A stretch of 64,000 nucleotides of DNA from Aliiroseovarius sp. S1123. GTDB taxonomy: Bacteria; Pseudomonadota; Alphaproteobacteria; Rhodobacterales; Rhodobacteraceae. A program made the translations under genes and the position numbers. The DNA lies in contig NZ_JALKBE010000007.1 in assembly GCF_023015885.1 (NCBI RefSeq), positions 1 to 64,000 on the forward strand, given 5' to 3'. Below the pieces are notes generated by a model. The model saw only the letters and a list, made by a program, of their open reading frames with translations. It was not told the DNA's origin and ran no database searches. The stretch's first letter is position 1; each line of letters starts with the position of its first letter. Positions 18,325 through 27,597 of the stretch are shown piece after piece.

Positions 18325-18870
18325 ATGACCGCAAAACCGATTTTCGACATCCGCAAATCAGTTTCCAGACGCAATCTGGAATACATGATCATCATGCCGG
18401 TTGTTGTTGCTCTGTTCATTGTCGCGGGGCTGTGGCTTGTGCCCGATGATGCGGTTTGGGCCCTGTCTTTCGAGGCGCTTGAGACGTGGGGCCTGTGGGG
18501 TTTCTTCGGCCTCTTCCTGATCCTCACAGCGCTGTATCATCTGACGAAACTGATCTTCTTCGTGCGCCGCGCCGCAGGTGCGACCGGGGAATGGCGGTTT
18601 CGACTGACGGCGGAGGATCTGCTCTGGCAGGTGCCCGATCATGCCCATGGCCCGGAACAGGGGTTTCATGTACCGCTCGCTGCTATCAAGCAGCTCGAGC
18701 ACATCACATACTACCGGTCAGAAGGCCCAGGCGAGGATCAATACTGGGTACATTTCCACGATCACCCGTCGATCCAGCTGCGCGAATATGCCGGCTATTC
18801 CATCCGGGCCTTGATGGACCAAATCCATCAGGCGGGCGTTCCGTTCGAGCGGACGTTGCTTGGGGATTGA
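18325..18870 (+). CDS. two-helix membrane protein of unknown function
   Basis: A 181-residue protein. Two hydrophobic segments (about 12-34, MIIMPVVVALFIVAGLWLV, and about 52-75, LWGFFGLFLILTALYHLTKLIFFV) flank a short periplasmic loop. A soluble C-terminal domain of about 95 residues (EWRFRLTAEDLLWQVPD onward) looks like a small beta-rich PH-like fold, but no family is recognised with certainty. It lies 21 bases after rpiB and may be co-transcribed. It is conserved-looking in codon style and composition. Confidence 0.7.
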   Translation: MTAKPIFDIRKSVSRRNLEYMIIMPVVVALFIVAGLWLVPDDAVWALSFEALETWGLWGFFGLFLILTALYHLTKLIFFVRRAAGATGEWRFRLTAEDLLWQVPDHAHGPEQGFHVPLAAIKQLEHITYYRSEGPGEDQYWVHFHDHPSIQLREYAGYSIRALMDQIHQAGVPFERTLLGD

Positions 18871-18885
18871 ACCCTGTCGGGCCGA

Positions 18886-19389
18886 TCAGATCAGCTCACG
18901 CGGGACCACGAAGTCGATCACCCGGCCGGTTCCCCATGTCACATCCGCCCAGCTTTCCGCATCAAACTCGATCACGGACGTCGCCGCGGTCGGATAGTGG
19001 TGGAATTTCTCGTGTGGGTGGGATTCGACAGCCAATCGCCGCGCCATATAGGCCGACCCCGGATTATGGGCGACCATCATCACGGTGTTGGCCGAAGCGC
19101 CGCGCAGCTTGTCCAGCATGGTCTCGGGATCTGCCAGATACAGTTCAGACTGATAGCTTGCCTGCGGTACGCCCACCAGCTTGTCGGCGATCAGCGCCCA
19201 AGTCTCGCGCGTGCGGGCCGCATCTGAACACAGAACCTCGCCCGGCGTGTGCCCACGATCAGCCAACCAACGCCCGATGGCCTTGGCCGAGGCACGCCCC
19301 CGCTTGTTCAGCGGGCGGGAATGGTCATCAAGGTCCGCATCGCTCCAACTGGATTTCGCGTGTCGGGTCAGGATCAAGGTTAGGGTCAT
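18886..19389 (-). CDS. SixA-type histidine phosphatase
   Basis: A 167-residue member of the histidine phosphatase (phosphoglycerate mutase-like) superfamily. The N-terminal phosphate-pocket motif is LTRHAKSSWSD with the nucleophile His at about residue 9. A later Arg lies in CSDAARTRETW near residue 55, and the second catalytic His in VAHNPGSAYM near residue 111. SixA removes phosphate from the HPt domains of phosphorelay and PTS proteins, but the target here is unknown. It overlaps the upstream ferredoxin-like gene by four bases (ATGA at 19386-19389). Confidence 0.88.
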   Translation of the reverse strand: MTLTLILTRHAKSSWSDADLDDHSRPLNKRGRASAKAIGRWLADRGHTPGEVLCSDAARTRETWALIADKLVGVPQASYQSELYLADPETMLDKLRGASANTVMMVAHNPGSAYMARRLAVESHPHEKFHHYPTAATSVIEFDAESWADVTWGTGRVIDFVVPRELI

Positions 19390-20063
19390 GTGGGATTAAA
19401 CGCTTTCATGTGAAATGCTGATTGCTTGGGCAACCTGCCATAGGTTTGGCTGACAGGACAAGTGCGCCGCATCGCACAACCTTGCGTCATGCAGTCGGCC
19501 CGATCCTCGGCGTTGAGGTGGGTTTTACAGGCGGGAACGTCGTAACCATCGGGGCCAAGGGCGTTTACTGGGCAGGCGGTCAGGCAGGGGGAATCGCAGG
19601 TCAGACAGGGTTTCGTGCCCGTGTCTGGCAGGCTTAGTAGGTAAGGCAGGCGGATTGCCCCACGATAGCTGACCCACAGCCCTGCCGTGTCATGCACCAA
19701 CATCCCCACCGGGCTATCCCACGCCCGGTTTGAGGCTCGCGCCCACGCTTGAAACGGAGGGTATGGTGGCCCATCCGACGGAAACACTGCACTGCCGCCC
19801 CAGCGCTGGGCCAGCGCGCCGATCACCCGTTTCGACCAGCGGTCTATTGGATCCGCCGTGCCGTCGCGTGCTTCGGGTGTGTCAGAAAATGCCGCCCAAA
19901 ACCCCGGCTCGTGCGGGCCCAGAAGCAGAATGGTCTCGTCCCCTTCCTGCAACATGCCGAAGACGTCCAGATGGGCCGCGCGTGCCTCGGCCGAGTGGTC
20001 TATTTGCGCCGAAACGGCAGCATTAGGCTCCAGCCCAACTTCATCGGTTTGTCGTCCTGCCAT
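19386..20063 (-). CDS. 2x[4Fe-4S] ferredoxin-like protein
   Basis: A protein of up to 225 residues. The N-terminal two-thirds (LLLGPHEPGFWAAFSD, WGGSAVFPSDGPPYPPFQAWARA) has no iron-sulfur motif. The C-terminal third has eight Cys: C153-x2-C156-x3-C160-x3-C164-P and C179, C191, C196, C202-P, enough for two [4Fe-4S] clusters in the style of the QueG/reductive-dehalogenase ferredoxin domain. The family is common in Rhodobacterales, without an assigned reaction. The annotated ATG at 20063 would overlap the upstream desaturase gene by 64 bases, so the true start may be a non-ATG codon further in. Confidence 0.75.
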   Translation of the reverse strand: MAGRQTDEVGLEPNAAVSAQIDHSAEARAAHLDVFGMLQEGDETILLLGPHEPGFWAAFSDTPEARDGTADPIDRWSKRVIGALAQRWGGSAVFPSDGPPYPPFQAWARASNRAWDSPVGMLVHDTAGLWVSYRGAIRLPYLLSLPDTGTKPCLTCDSPCLTACPVNALGPDGYDVPACKTHLNAEDRADCMTQGCAMRRTCPVSQTYGRLPKQSAFHMKAFNPT

Positions 20064-20794
20064 TCCAGTCCTATCACCATGTCGTCATGCCCGTCCTGCG
20101 GTTGGGCGGTGTAGGTGCCAAACCACCGATCCCAGATCGACAGGCAGAAACCATAGTTGCTGTCCGTTTCGTGGCGGTGCACCGAGTGATGCACACGATG
20201 CATGTCGGGTGTCACAAGGACAAGCCTTATGACGCGGTCCAGCGGCAATGGAAGCCGCCAGTTGGCGTGGTTGAACATGGCCGAGCCGTTCAGCACGACC
20301 TCGAACAGGATCACCGCAATCGCCGGTGCACCAATCAGATAGACCAACCCGATCTTGATCAGCATGGACGCGGCGATTTCAATCGGGTGGAACCTGAGCG
20401 CAGTCGAGACGTCAAAGTCACGATCCGCGTGGTGTACTCGGTGCAACCGCCACAGCGCAGGGACTTTGTGGAATAACAGGTGTTGCGCCCAGATTGCGAA
20501 ATCGAGGATCAGGAACGCGGCTAGGACCTCTATCCAGGTGGGCAGGCCGATGACGTTGAACAAACCCCAGCCAGCGCGTGCCGCATCAAGCGCGGCTCCG
20601 ACCGCCAGAAGTGGTAGAAGCAAGCTCATCAATCGCAAAGTCAGGCTGTCGATGGCGACGAGCGTCAGGTTCGTGAACCAACGGCCCGTGCGCGGCTGCA
20701 CGCGCGCGCGACGTGGTGCAAGCGTTTCGGCTAGTGCGAAGATGACAAAGAGCACCAGAAAGCTGCCCAGACGGATCAAGATTTCATATTCCAT
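20000..20794 (-). CDS. sterol desaturase / fatty acid hydroxylase family membrane enzyme
   Basis: A 264-residue membrane di-iron enzyme. Four to five helices surround the histidine clusters HLLFH (105-109), HRVHH (118-122), RFHPIE near 135 and MHRVHHSVHRHE near 207-218, which ligate the two irons in the FA hydroxylase superfamily. In bacteria, members hydroxylate lipids such as carotenoids, ornithine lipids or hopanoids; the substrate cannot be chosen here. It is followed on the same strand by the ferredoxin-like gene, a possible electron donor, and by sixA. Confidence 0.88.
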   Translation of the reverse strand: MEYEILIRLGSFLVLFVIFALAETLAPRRARVQPRTGRWFTNLTLVAIDSLTLRLMSLLLPLLAVGAALDAARAGWGLFNVIGLPTWIEVLAAFLILDFAIWAQHLLFHKVPALWRLHRVHHADRDFDVSTALRFHPIEIAASMLIKIGLVYLIGAPAIAVILFEVVLNGSAMFNHANWRLPLPLDRVIRLVLVTPDMHRVHHSVHRHETDSNYGFCLSIWDRWFGTYTAQPQDGHDDMVIGLEWQDDKPMKLGWSLMLPFRRK

Positions 20795-20846
20795 AAGGGG
20801 AATATAAATTGATCCACCAGAACTTCAACTCACGAAGAAGCGAGCG

Positions 20847-21707
20847 TTATGCGCGGATCAGAGACCCGGCACCGTGGTCGGTATAGAGCTCTAACAGACA
20901 GGCGTTGGGTGCGCGCCCGTCCAGAATGACCACAGCGCGTACGCCGCCTTCGATCGCGTCTAGGGCGGTTTCGGTTTTGGGAATCATCCCACCAGCAATC
21001 ACGCCCGATTCCGTCATTTCGCGGATCTGAGTCGGTGTCAGCTCGGTCAGAACCTCTCCATCTGCGCCCTTCACGCCTTCCACATCGGTCAGCAGAAGCA
21101 GGCGATCCGCCTTCAGCGCTGCAGCGATCGCGCCCGCCATCGTGTCGCCATTGATGTTGAACGTCTCGCCGTTGCGACCCGCGCCCAAGGGGGCGATGAC
21201 CGGAATGGCCTCGGCGGCTGCCAAGTCATGCAGCACAGACACGTCTACGTCAGACGGAGTGCCCACAAAGCCCAGATCGGGGTTGGTCTGGTCGCAGGTT
21301 ACAAGCCCGGCATCCTTGCCTGACAGTCCCACGGCCTTGCCACCCTCGGCGTTGATCGCTTGCACGATTCGCTTGTTCACCCGACCCGACAGCACCATCT
21401 CGACCACTTCTACTGTGGCTTCATCGGTCACACGTTTTCCGTTCACGAAGTGGCTTTCGATCTGAAGCTTGTCCAGCATCGCGTTGATCATCGGCCCGCC
21501 GCCATGCACGACCACAGGCTTTACACCCACTTGGCGCATCAGAACGATGTCGCGGGCAAAGCTTGCCATCTCTTCGTCATCGCCCATGGCGTTTCCGCCG
21601 AACTTGATGACAACAGTCGCGCCGGTATAGCGCTGAAGATAGGGCAGGGCTTGGGATAGGGTGCGGGCGGTGGCGATCCAATCGCGGTTCATATTCTGGG
21701 TCTTCAT
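20847..21707 (-). CDS. argB: acetylglutamate kinase
   Basis: A 286-residue enzyme that phosphorylates N-acetyl-L-glutamate, the second step of arginine synthesis. Features are [13 protein letters not shown] near residue 35, [13 protein letters not shown] near residue 68, [20 protein letters not shown] and the nucleotide-site [32 protein letters not shown] 21707 is preferred because GAAGGA precedes it; the frame continues uninterrupted to 21758 without family support. This is the distal gene of the yidC-MOSC-engB-argB gene order, though here a plus-strand SDR gene separates engB from argB. Confidence 0.95.
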   Translation of the reverse strand: MKTQNMNRDWIATARTLSQALPYLQRYTGATVVIKFGGNAMGDDEEMASFARDIVLMRQVGVKPVVVHGGGPMINAMLDKLQIESHFVNGKRVTDEATVEVVEMVLSGRVNKRIVQAINAEGGKAVGLSGKDAGLVTCDQTNPDLGFVGTPSDVDVSVLHDLAAAEAIPVIAPLGAGRNGETFNINGDTMAGAIAAALKADRLLLLTDVEGVKGADGEVLTELTPTQIREMTESGVIAGGMIPKTETALDAIEGGVRAVVILDGRAPNACLLELYTDHGAGSLIRA

Positions 21708-21813
21708 CTGATGGTCCTTCGTTCCGACCGTGTTACGCGCTTGACTGCTTCCTGCCAAGGGGCATTGCAGCCGCAGCCGTGCCTGTTACTGTGCCGGTGA
21801 CAAGAGGTGCCCC

Positions 21814-22548
21814 ATGAGTGACGACCGCAAAACCCTACTTCTGACCGGCGCAAGCCGGGGTATCGGACACGCCACTGTGCGCAAGTTCAACCGTGAGGGC
21901 TGGCGCGTGATCACGTGTTCTCGCCACCCGTTTCCCGACGAATGCCCTTGGGGCGGGGGCGCAGAAAATCACGTGCAGCTGGATCTGTCCGACCCCGCCG
22001 ACACGATCAACGCAGTTGGCGTCATTCAAGAACGTCTGAACGGGCGTCTGGATGCGCTGGTCAACAATGCCGGTATTTCGCCCAAGGGCCCGGGCGGGGG
22101 GCGTCTAAACACGCTCAACACCGATCTGATGGATTGGGGCAAGGTGTTCCATGTGAACTTTTTTGCCTCTGTCGTGTTGGCCCGTGGCCTGCGCGAGGAA
22201 CTGGCCGCTGCGAAGGGGGCCGTTGTGAACGTGACCTCAATTGCGGGCGTGCGCGTGCACCCGTTTGCGGGCGCGGCCTATGCGACCTCGAAGGCGGCGC
22301 TGGCGGCGCTAACTCGCGAGATGGCACATGACTTTGGCCCGATGGGCGTGCGCGTCAATGCCATTGCTCCGGGTGAAGTCGAAACCGCGATCCTGTCCCC
22401 CGGCACTGATAAGATTGTCGAGAAACTACCCCTGCAACGTCTCGGCCAGCCAGAAGAGGTCGCCTCGGCGATCTATTTCCTATGTTCTGATGAAAGCTCG
22501 TATATCTCAGGTGCCGAGATCGAGGTGAACGGCGCGCAGCACGTATGA
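21814..22548 (+). CDS. short-chain dehydrogenase/reductase
   Basis: A 244-residue classical SDR. The NAD(P) motif TGASRGIGHATV is at residues 12-23, NNAGIS near residue 86, the catalytic Ser in NVTSIAGVRVH, and YATSK (Tyr and Lys) near residue 155. The C terminus FLCSDESSYISGAEIEVNGAQHV is typical. The substrate is unknown. It is inserted, in opposite orientation, between engB and argB, which are often neighbours in related genomes. Confidence 0.9.
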   Translation: MSDDRKTLLLTGASRGIGHATVRKFNREGWRVITCSRHPFPDECPWGGGAENHVQLDLSDPADTINAVGVIQERLNGRLDALVNNAGISPKGPGGGRLNTLNTDLMDWGKVFHVNFFASVVLARGLREELAAAKGAVVNVTSIAGVRVHPFAGAAYATSKAALAALTREMAHDFGPMGVRVNAIAPGEVETAILSPGTDKIVEKLPLQRLGQPEEVASAIYFLCSDESSYISGAEIEVNGAQHV

Positions 22549-22558
22549 CACTTGAAGG

Positions 22559-22602
22559 CGGAGTTTTGCAAAACTCCGTCCCGTTTTCTTACAAGAAAAC
22601 GG
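22559..22602. terminator. two back-to-back palindromic terminators
   Basis: A perfect 20-bp palindrome CGGAGTTTTG/CAAAACTCCG (22559-22578) is followed after two bases by a second hairpin with 10-bp arms CCGTTTTCTT/AAGAAAACGG (22581-22590 with 22593-22602). They lie between the convergent SDR gene and engB and serve both strands. Confidence 0.8.
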
Positions 22603-22620
22603 CTATACCCGCGCGCCGAG

Positions 22621-23274
22621 TTAATCCAGCCCGGCGATGATCGCCCGCAGGGTCTCGATCCCATCGCCCTTTTCGGACGAGGTCAGCACCAGTTCCGGAT
22701 AGGCCGCAGGGTGTTTGGACAGCGCTTTGCGCACCTGTGCCAGCACCTTCTCGCGGTCCTTTTCCTTGACCTTGTCGGCCTTGGTCATCACCACCTGAAA
22801 GGTCACGGCGGACTTGTCCAGAAGGGACATGATCTCTTCATCGACCTTCTTTACGCCATGTCGCGAGTCGACCAGAACGAAGGCCCGGCGCAGGTTCTGA
22901 CGACCCGACAGATAGTTCTTCAGAAGACGCTGCCATTTCTCGACAATCTGCAACGGAGCATTCGCATAGCCATAGCCCGGAAGGTCGACCAAATAGGGCC
23001 CGCCGGTCGTGGTGAAGAAGTTTATTTCCTGCGTGCGGCCGGGCGTGTTCGATGCGCGGGCAAGCTTGACGCGCCCAGTCAGCGCGTTGATCAGGCTGGA
23101 CTTTCCAACGTTTGATCGTCCGGCAAAGCAGACCTCGATCCGGTCCGGCGCGGGCAGGCCGTCCATCGCGACGACGCCTTTCAGAAAGTCGGTTGCGCCC
23201 GCGAACAGCAGGCGGCCTTTTTCCTTCGATGCCTGATCCGGCTCTTCGGCCATTGGAAAGGGAAGCATGGTCAT
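22621..23274 (-). CDS. engB: ribosome biogenesis GTPase EngB/YsxC/YihA
   Basis: A 217-residue small GTPase needed for large-subunit assembly. G1 is FAGRSNVGKSSLINAL near residue 45, G3 is DLPGYGYA near residue 90, G4 is TKADKV near residue 160 and G5 follows LTSSEKGDG. ATG 23274 overlaps the MOSC stop by four bases, so the in-frame extension to 23343 is rejected. It is the last of the coupled yidC-MOSC-engB chain. Confidence 0.96.
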   Translation of the reverse strand: MTMLPFPMAEEPDQASKEKGRLLFAGATDFLKGVVAMDGLPAPDRIEVCFAGRSNVGKSSLINALTGRVKLARASNTPGRTQEINFFTTTGGPYLVDLPGYGYANAPLQIVEKWQRLLKNYLSGRQNLRRAFVLVDSRHGVKKVDEEIMSLLDKSAVTFQVVMTKADKVKEKDREKVLAQVRKALSKHPAAYPELVLTSSEKGDGIETLRAIIAGLD

Positions 23275-24026
23275 CCGATTACCTCTACCGGTTCTTCGCG
23301 TACGATCACACCGGGCTTGATTACCACGGCATAGACGCCGCAATCCTGGTGCCTCCAGTTCTGGTTCAACACGCCCAGCGTATCCGCATCGCGTTCGCCT
23401 GTGCGGGTGCTGGCCGTCGTTGCCATGCAGCGGGTGATGTGCTCGCGGACCTCAAACTCAGCTTCGCCGATGCGAATGCGTTTGCCAATCCAGTTGCGTT
23501 CTTCCCACGGCTCAAAGCCTTCCAGAAGGACGTTTCCACGCCAGCGCTGCGGCGAGATTTCGCGGCCCAGCTTCTCTTCCACCGCGCGGTGAGAGGCGAG
23601 GTTGATGAAGGAAACGCTTTTATAATCCGTGTCGGTCATTCCGCGGCCAACCGTTACCAGATGCTCTGGCAGCGCTCGGTCTGTCGGAGACAACGGTTTG
23701 ACCCAGTTCAGGAACTTCTCTTGATCCTCGGCGCGATCCGGGTTGATCGTGATACCCGGTTGCGAAGGGTGTGTCAGCGTGATCGTGTTCGTCAGCTCGT
23801 CGGTCACCGCCGATATGGCCATCAGCTTGGGCGCCTTGGATCCGCGCGAAAAATTCGTGCAGGGCACCCAGCTTTTCCCATCTTCCAGCTTGGCGGCTTC
23901 ATGGGCGACCGCCCATTTGCGATCGAAGGGCAAACAATGCCCCTCGGTCACCGGTACGCGCAGCAGCTCTTCGCGCCCATGCGACTTGATCGGGTGCCGC
24001 CAGATGCCAGCGACAACCCCGGTCAT
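23271..24026 (-). CDS. MOSC-domain protein
   Basis: A 251-residue protein with an N-terminal MOSC beta-barrel (GIWRHPIKSHGREELLRVPV) and a C-terminal MOSC domain (about 125-245), the fold of molybdenum-cofactor sulfurases and mARC. The conserved Cys is in HITRCMATTASTRTGERD, followed by LNQNWRHQDCGVYA. It may bind Moco and reduce N-hydroxylated or sulfoxide compounds. Both ends overlap neighbours by four bases (ATGA), tying it to yidC and engB. Confidence 0.88.
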   Translation of the reverse strand: MTGVVAGIWRHPIKSHGREELLRVPVTEGHCLPFDRKWAVAHEAAKLEDGKSWVPCTNFSRGSKAPKLMAISAVTDELTNTITLTHPSQPGITINPDRAEDQEKFLNWVKPLSPTDRALPEHLVTVGRGMTDTDYKSVSFINLASHRAVEEKLGREISPQRWRGNVLLEGFEPWEERNWIGKRIRIGEAEFEVREHITRCMATTASTRTGERDADTLGVLNQNWRHQDCGVYAVVIKPGVIVREEPVEVIG

Positions 24027-25822
24027 TTCGCGTCTTTCGGGCGTTTCTTAAAGCCTTTCAATACGTTGCCCAACACATCGGGCTTGTGCCCGTGGCTGCG
24101 CATGATCGTATATTGCTGAATGAACGTGATGGTGTTGTTCGCGATCCAGTAGACCACAAGACCCGAGGCAAACCCGCCCAGCATGAACATGAACACCCAC
24201 GGCATCCAGGCAAAGATCATCGCCTGCGTCGCGTCGGTGGGTGCCGGATTCAGTTTCTGCTGCAGCCACATCGAGATACCCAGGATGATCGGCAGTACAC
24301 CAAGCGAGATGATGGCAAGAATGCTTTCCGGGCCCGGCGTTGCGTAGGGCAGCAGGCCGAACAGGTTCAGGATCGAGCTGGGATCCGGGGCCGAAAGGTC
24401 TTTGATCCAGCCAATCCACGGGGCGTGGCGAAGCTCAAGCGTGACGAAAATCACCTTGTAGAGCGAGAAGAAGATCGGGATCTGCAGAAGGATCGGCAAA
24501 CAGCCCGAGGCCGGGTTCACCTTTTCCTTCTTGTAAAGCTCCATCATCTCTTGCTGGACCTTTTGGCGGTCGTCGCCAGCGCGTTCCTTAATCTTTTCCA
24601 TCTCGGGCTGAAGCTCTTTCATCTTCGCCATCGAGACATAGGATTTATAGGCCAACGGGAACAGGACTGCCTTGATCACGAGGGTCAGGCCGATGATCGC
24701 CCAGCCCATGTTGCCGATCAGTGCATTCAGCCAGTGCAGCACGGCGAAGATCGGCTTGGTCAGGAAGAAGAACCAGCCCCAGTCGATCGAGTCGATGAAC
24801 TTGTCGATGCCCATGTCATTTTGATAGGCGCGGATGGTTTCCCACTCCTTGGCGCCCGCAAAGAAATAAGTTGTCGCGCTGGCGGTCGCGCCGGGGGCAA
24901 CGTCTTGCGCGCGCAGGCGGAACTGGGCCTGATAGATGTCAGCTTTGTCCGCATAGCGCACGACCGAGGTAAACGGCTCTCCGGGTTCGGGGATCAGTGT
25001 CGTCATCCAGTAGTGGTCGGTGAAACCAATCCAGCCGTTTTCTTCAACTTGCTGTACGTCGGCCAACGAGGCTTCGCGCTCGTCATAGCTCAGGTCGGCG
25101 ATGTCCGAGTAATCGCTTTCTTCCAGTTCGCCATCCACTTCACGGATCAGACCTTCGTGGAGGATGAAGAAGCCCTTTTGATCCTGCGGTTCGCCGTGAC
25201 GAGCGATCACACCATAGGGGGCCATGCGCTGTGTGGTGTCACTGGTGTTTTCGATGGCCTGTTCGATCGAGAACATGAAGTTTTCATCAACCGAAATGGT
25301 GCGACGGAAAATCAGACCCGCGGGGCTGTCCCAACGGAGCGTCACGGGTGTGGACGAGGTCAGCTTGCTGCCATTTTCAACCGTCCAAACGGTAGTCGGG
25401 CCCGGAACATCTTCCAGGGCGGTGGTGCCGCCGGGTGCCCATCCGTAAAGTGTGTAATAGGCCTCTTGTTCGCCGGCAGGGCGCAGCAGGGTAACAATGT
25501 CGCTCTCTTTCGACAGCTCGACATGGTATTCCCTCAGCTTCAGATCATCAATGCGCCCACCCAGAAGCGAGATCGACCCGGCCAGTTCGGGCGTGTCGAT
25601 GTCCACGCGGCCAGCTTCGGCCTGTTGTGTGGCGATATCGGCAGGGGCGGCATCTGCAGGGGCCGTCGCAGCGGGGGCAGCCGCAGCGGTATCTTGTGTC
25701 GTTTGCGTGGCTGGCTCGGCAGGCAGCGGTGGCTCTGCCGGTGGAAACATGATCAACCAGCCAGTGATGACAATAAAGCTGAGAACCGTTGCGAAGATCA
25801 GGTTCTTATTCTGGTCGTCCAT
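24023..25822 (-). CDS. yidC: membrane protein insertase YidC
   Basis: A 599-residue insertase with the Gram-negative layout: one N-terminal helix (LIFATVLSFIVITGWLIMF), an Ala/Pro/Thr-rich linker (about 30-70), the large periplasmic P1 domain (about 70-350) and a five-helix insertase core (about 360-575). The core holds WGWFFFLTKPIFAVLHWLN and MKELQPEMEKIKERAGDDRQKVQQEMMELYKKEKVNPASGCLPILLQIPIFFSLYKVIF. ATG 25822 (MDDQNKNLIFA) is the family start. It acts with SecYEG and alone. Its usual upstream partners rpmH-rnpA-yidD lie 3.6 kb away on the same strand. Confidence 0.97.
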   Translation of the reverse strand: MDDQNKNLIFATVLSFIVITGWLIMFPPAEPPLPAEPATQTTQDTAAAAPAATAPADAAPADIATQQAEAGRVDIDTPELAGSISLLGGRIDDLKLREYHVELSKESDIVTLLRPAGEQEAYYTLYGWAPGGTTALEDVPGPTTVWTVENGSKLTSSTPVTLRWDSPAGLIFRRTISVDENFMFSIEQAIENTSDTTQRMAPYGVIARHGEPQDQKGFFILHEGLIREVDGELEESDYSDIADLSYDEREASLADVQQVEENGWIGFTDHYWMTTLIPEPGEPFTSVVRYADKADIYQAQFRLRAQDVAPGATASATTYFFAGAKEWETIRAYQNDMGIDKFIDSIDWGWFFFLTKPIFAVLHWLNALIGNMGWAIIGLTLVIKAVLFPLAYKSYVSMAKMKELQPEMEKIKERAGDDRQKVQQEMMELYKKEKVNPASGCLPILLQIPIFFSLYKVIFVTLELRHAPWIGWIKDLSAPDPSSILNLFGLLPYATPGPESILAIISLGVLPIILGISMWLQQKLNPAPTDATQAMIFAWMPWVFMFMLGGFASGLVVYWIANNTITFIQQYTIMRSHGHKPDVLGNVLKGFKKRPKDAK

Positions 25823-25928
25823 CGTGCCTACCACTCATAGTTTTCGGTCAGAGTGGTTCAACAGGGCAAGGGCCGAAAGGTCAAGCAGTTTATCCCGATG
25901 TGCCATGAATTGCGGGTCTGCGGGCGCA

Positions 25929-27461
25929 TTAGGCGTGCTTTGGGATGTGGTGGATGCGATCCGAGGTGGATCTGTGGTTCTTGATCCACAGACTGGTTGC
26001 ATCCATCGGCATGGGTTTTGCCACCGCATAGCCTTGAACATCCGTGCACCCTAGCTCGCCCAATTTGGTGTACTCGCCGTGGGTTTCGACCCCTTCGGCC
26101 AGCACGCCAATCTCGAGCTGCCGTGCCATCGTTAGAATGGCTGAGACCATGTTTTGCTGGTTCTTATCTGTGTCCACATGAGTGACGAATGAGCGATCAA
26201 TCTTGATTCGATTCAGGTTGAAGCGCCGGATGTGGGCGATTGATGCGTGGCCCGTACCAAAGTCATCCAGATCGATATTGCACCCCATGCGCGCCAACGC
26301 GTTGATGTTGCGGGCGATCACATCGTCTTCTCCCTGCGCGATCACGCTCTCAAGAATTTCCAACGTCAACCGTTCGGGCGAGACGTCGAACCGGTCCAAG
26401 TCCCAGCGGATTTTTTCGAAAAGCTTGGGGTTGGACAGTTCTTCGGCTGTCATGTTGAGCGATACAGTAGGTACCTCAAGCCCCATCTGGTCCCATTTGC
26501 AGATGCTTGCTAGGCATTCGTACAGCATCACCTCGCTGAGGCGTTCAAGAAGCCCTGCCTGTGTCAGTGCGGGCAGAAAGGCGGCCGGAGCAATCAGGCC
26601 CAGATCAGGATGGTTCCAGCGCACAAGGGCCTCCATCCCAGTCAGGCGCCCCGTGCGCAGGCAGACCTGCGGTTGGAACCAGGGGATCATCTGACCGGTT
26701 TCCAGCGCCTCGGACAGCTCGGCCTCGGAATGTTCGGAGGGTGCCGCCCTTGGGGCCATACCGTTGGAGAAGGCGCGAATTGATCCTGGTCCTGCGACCT
26801 GCGCATTCTGAAGGGCGCTTTCTGCGGCCTGCAAAAGCGATTCTCCCGTTGCTTCAGGCGCGCGCCGGGGAAGAGCAAAGCCCACGCTGGCGGTCAGGTG
26901 CAGGCGTGTTTCATCCAGTTCGATGGGGGTCGAAATGGCCGATTGCAAGCGCGTGGAAATCTGCAGCACGACTTCCAGATCGGCGCGGGTTGTCCTGTCG
27001 ATCGCAATTCCGAACCGTCCGCGCCCCAGCGAACAGATCAAGTCTGTCGCGCGGAGCATCGATCGCAGGGTTTCGCCAAGTTGCGCCTCGATCTTGTCCT
27101 GTGCATCTAACCCATAGTGTTCGGCCAGTTGCGGGAAGGCGTCCACCTCGACCGCCAAGCAGCATTTTTCTTTCATATCAGGATCGTGAAAGCCCGCATC
27201 CAGCATTTTAACAAGCCGCTCACGCAGAGGCAGACCCGTCACCGGATCTTCGGACCATCTGTCCTTTAAAGACGTGCGTGTCAGCATGCCGCCAAGCGCG
27301 AATAGTCCAGGAAAAACGATCGCCGAGATCACTAGAGCCTTCTCCCCCCCCGCCCAAAAGGCCAGCAGCAGTGCTGCGGGCAGAATCGCGGTGAACTGGG
27401 GGCTGGTCAGAAGATGCCGAACAGCGCTCTTCGCAGGGGATGGGCCAAAACGGACAGCCAT
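25929..27461 (-). CDS. EAL phosphodiesterase with degenerate GGDEF domain
   Basis: A 510-residue protein. Two N-terminal hydrophobic segments (about 22-37 and 42-60) precede a GGDEF-fold domain (about 72-230). Its active motif is GRGRF (146-150) instead of GGDEF, so cyclase activity is unlikely. The EAL domain (about 248-495) keeps the catalytic set: EAL at 277-279, Asn336, Glu368, the DDFGTG loop at 399-404, Lys420, Glu456 in AEGVET and Gln476. It probably degrades cyclic di-GMP at the membrane, possibly with GTP as an allosteric ligand of the degenerate domain. Nothing nearby identifies its output. Confidence 0.9.
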   Translation of the reverse strand: MAVRFGPSPAKSAVRHLLTSPQFTAILPAALLLAFWAGGEKALVISAIVFPGLFALGGMLTRTSLKDRWSEDPVTGLPLRERLVKMLDAGFHDPDMKEKCCLAVEVDAFPQLAEHYGLDAQDKIEAQLGETLRSMLRATDLICSLGRGRFGIAIDRTTRADLEVVLQISTRLQSAISTPIELDETRLHLTASVGFALPRRAPEATGESLLQAAESALQNAQVAGPGSIRAFSNGMAPRAAPSEHSEAELSEALETGQMIPWFQPQVCLRTGRLTGMEALVRWNHPDLGLIAPAAFLPALTQAGLLERLSEVMLYECLASICKWDQMGLEVPTVSLNMTAEELSNPKLFEKIRWDLDRFDVSPERLTLEILESVIAQGEDDVIARNINALARMGCNIDLDDFGTGHASIAHIRRFNLNRIKIDRSFVTHVDTDKNQQNMVSAILTMARQLEIGVLAEGVETHGEYTKLGELGCTDVQGYAVAKPMPMDATSLWIKNHRSTSDRIHHIPKHA

Positions 27462-27597
27462 GACGAATTCCTAAGCTAACACTCCAAACACGGTCCGGAT
27501 TCCCGGGGTGCTAAGGACAAACTAGGAACGCGAGGTCAATCAGGTGTTAACGGGCACTCACAAATCTACTAGAAATTGATGAAATGTTTTCGTCACT

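Noticed and set aside
19386-20063. Calling the ferredoxin-like protein QueG
   Set aside because: The N-terminal part lacks the cobalamin-binding catalytic features of QueG and the protein is too short; only the ferredoxin-like end is shared.
24086-25840. A 584-codon open frame on the plus strand
   Set aside because: It is fully antisense to yidC, has no ribosome-binding site or family-like sequence, and arises from high-GC codon bias.
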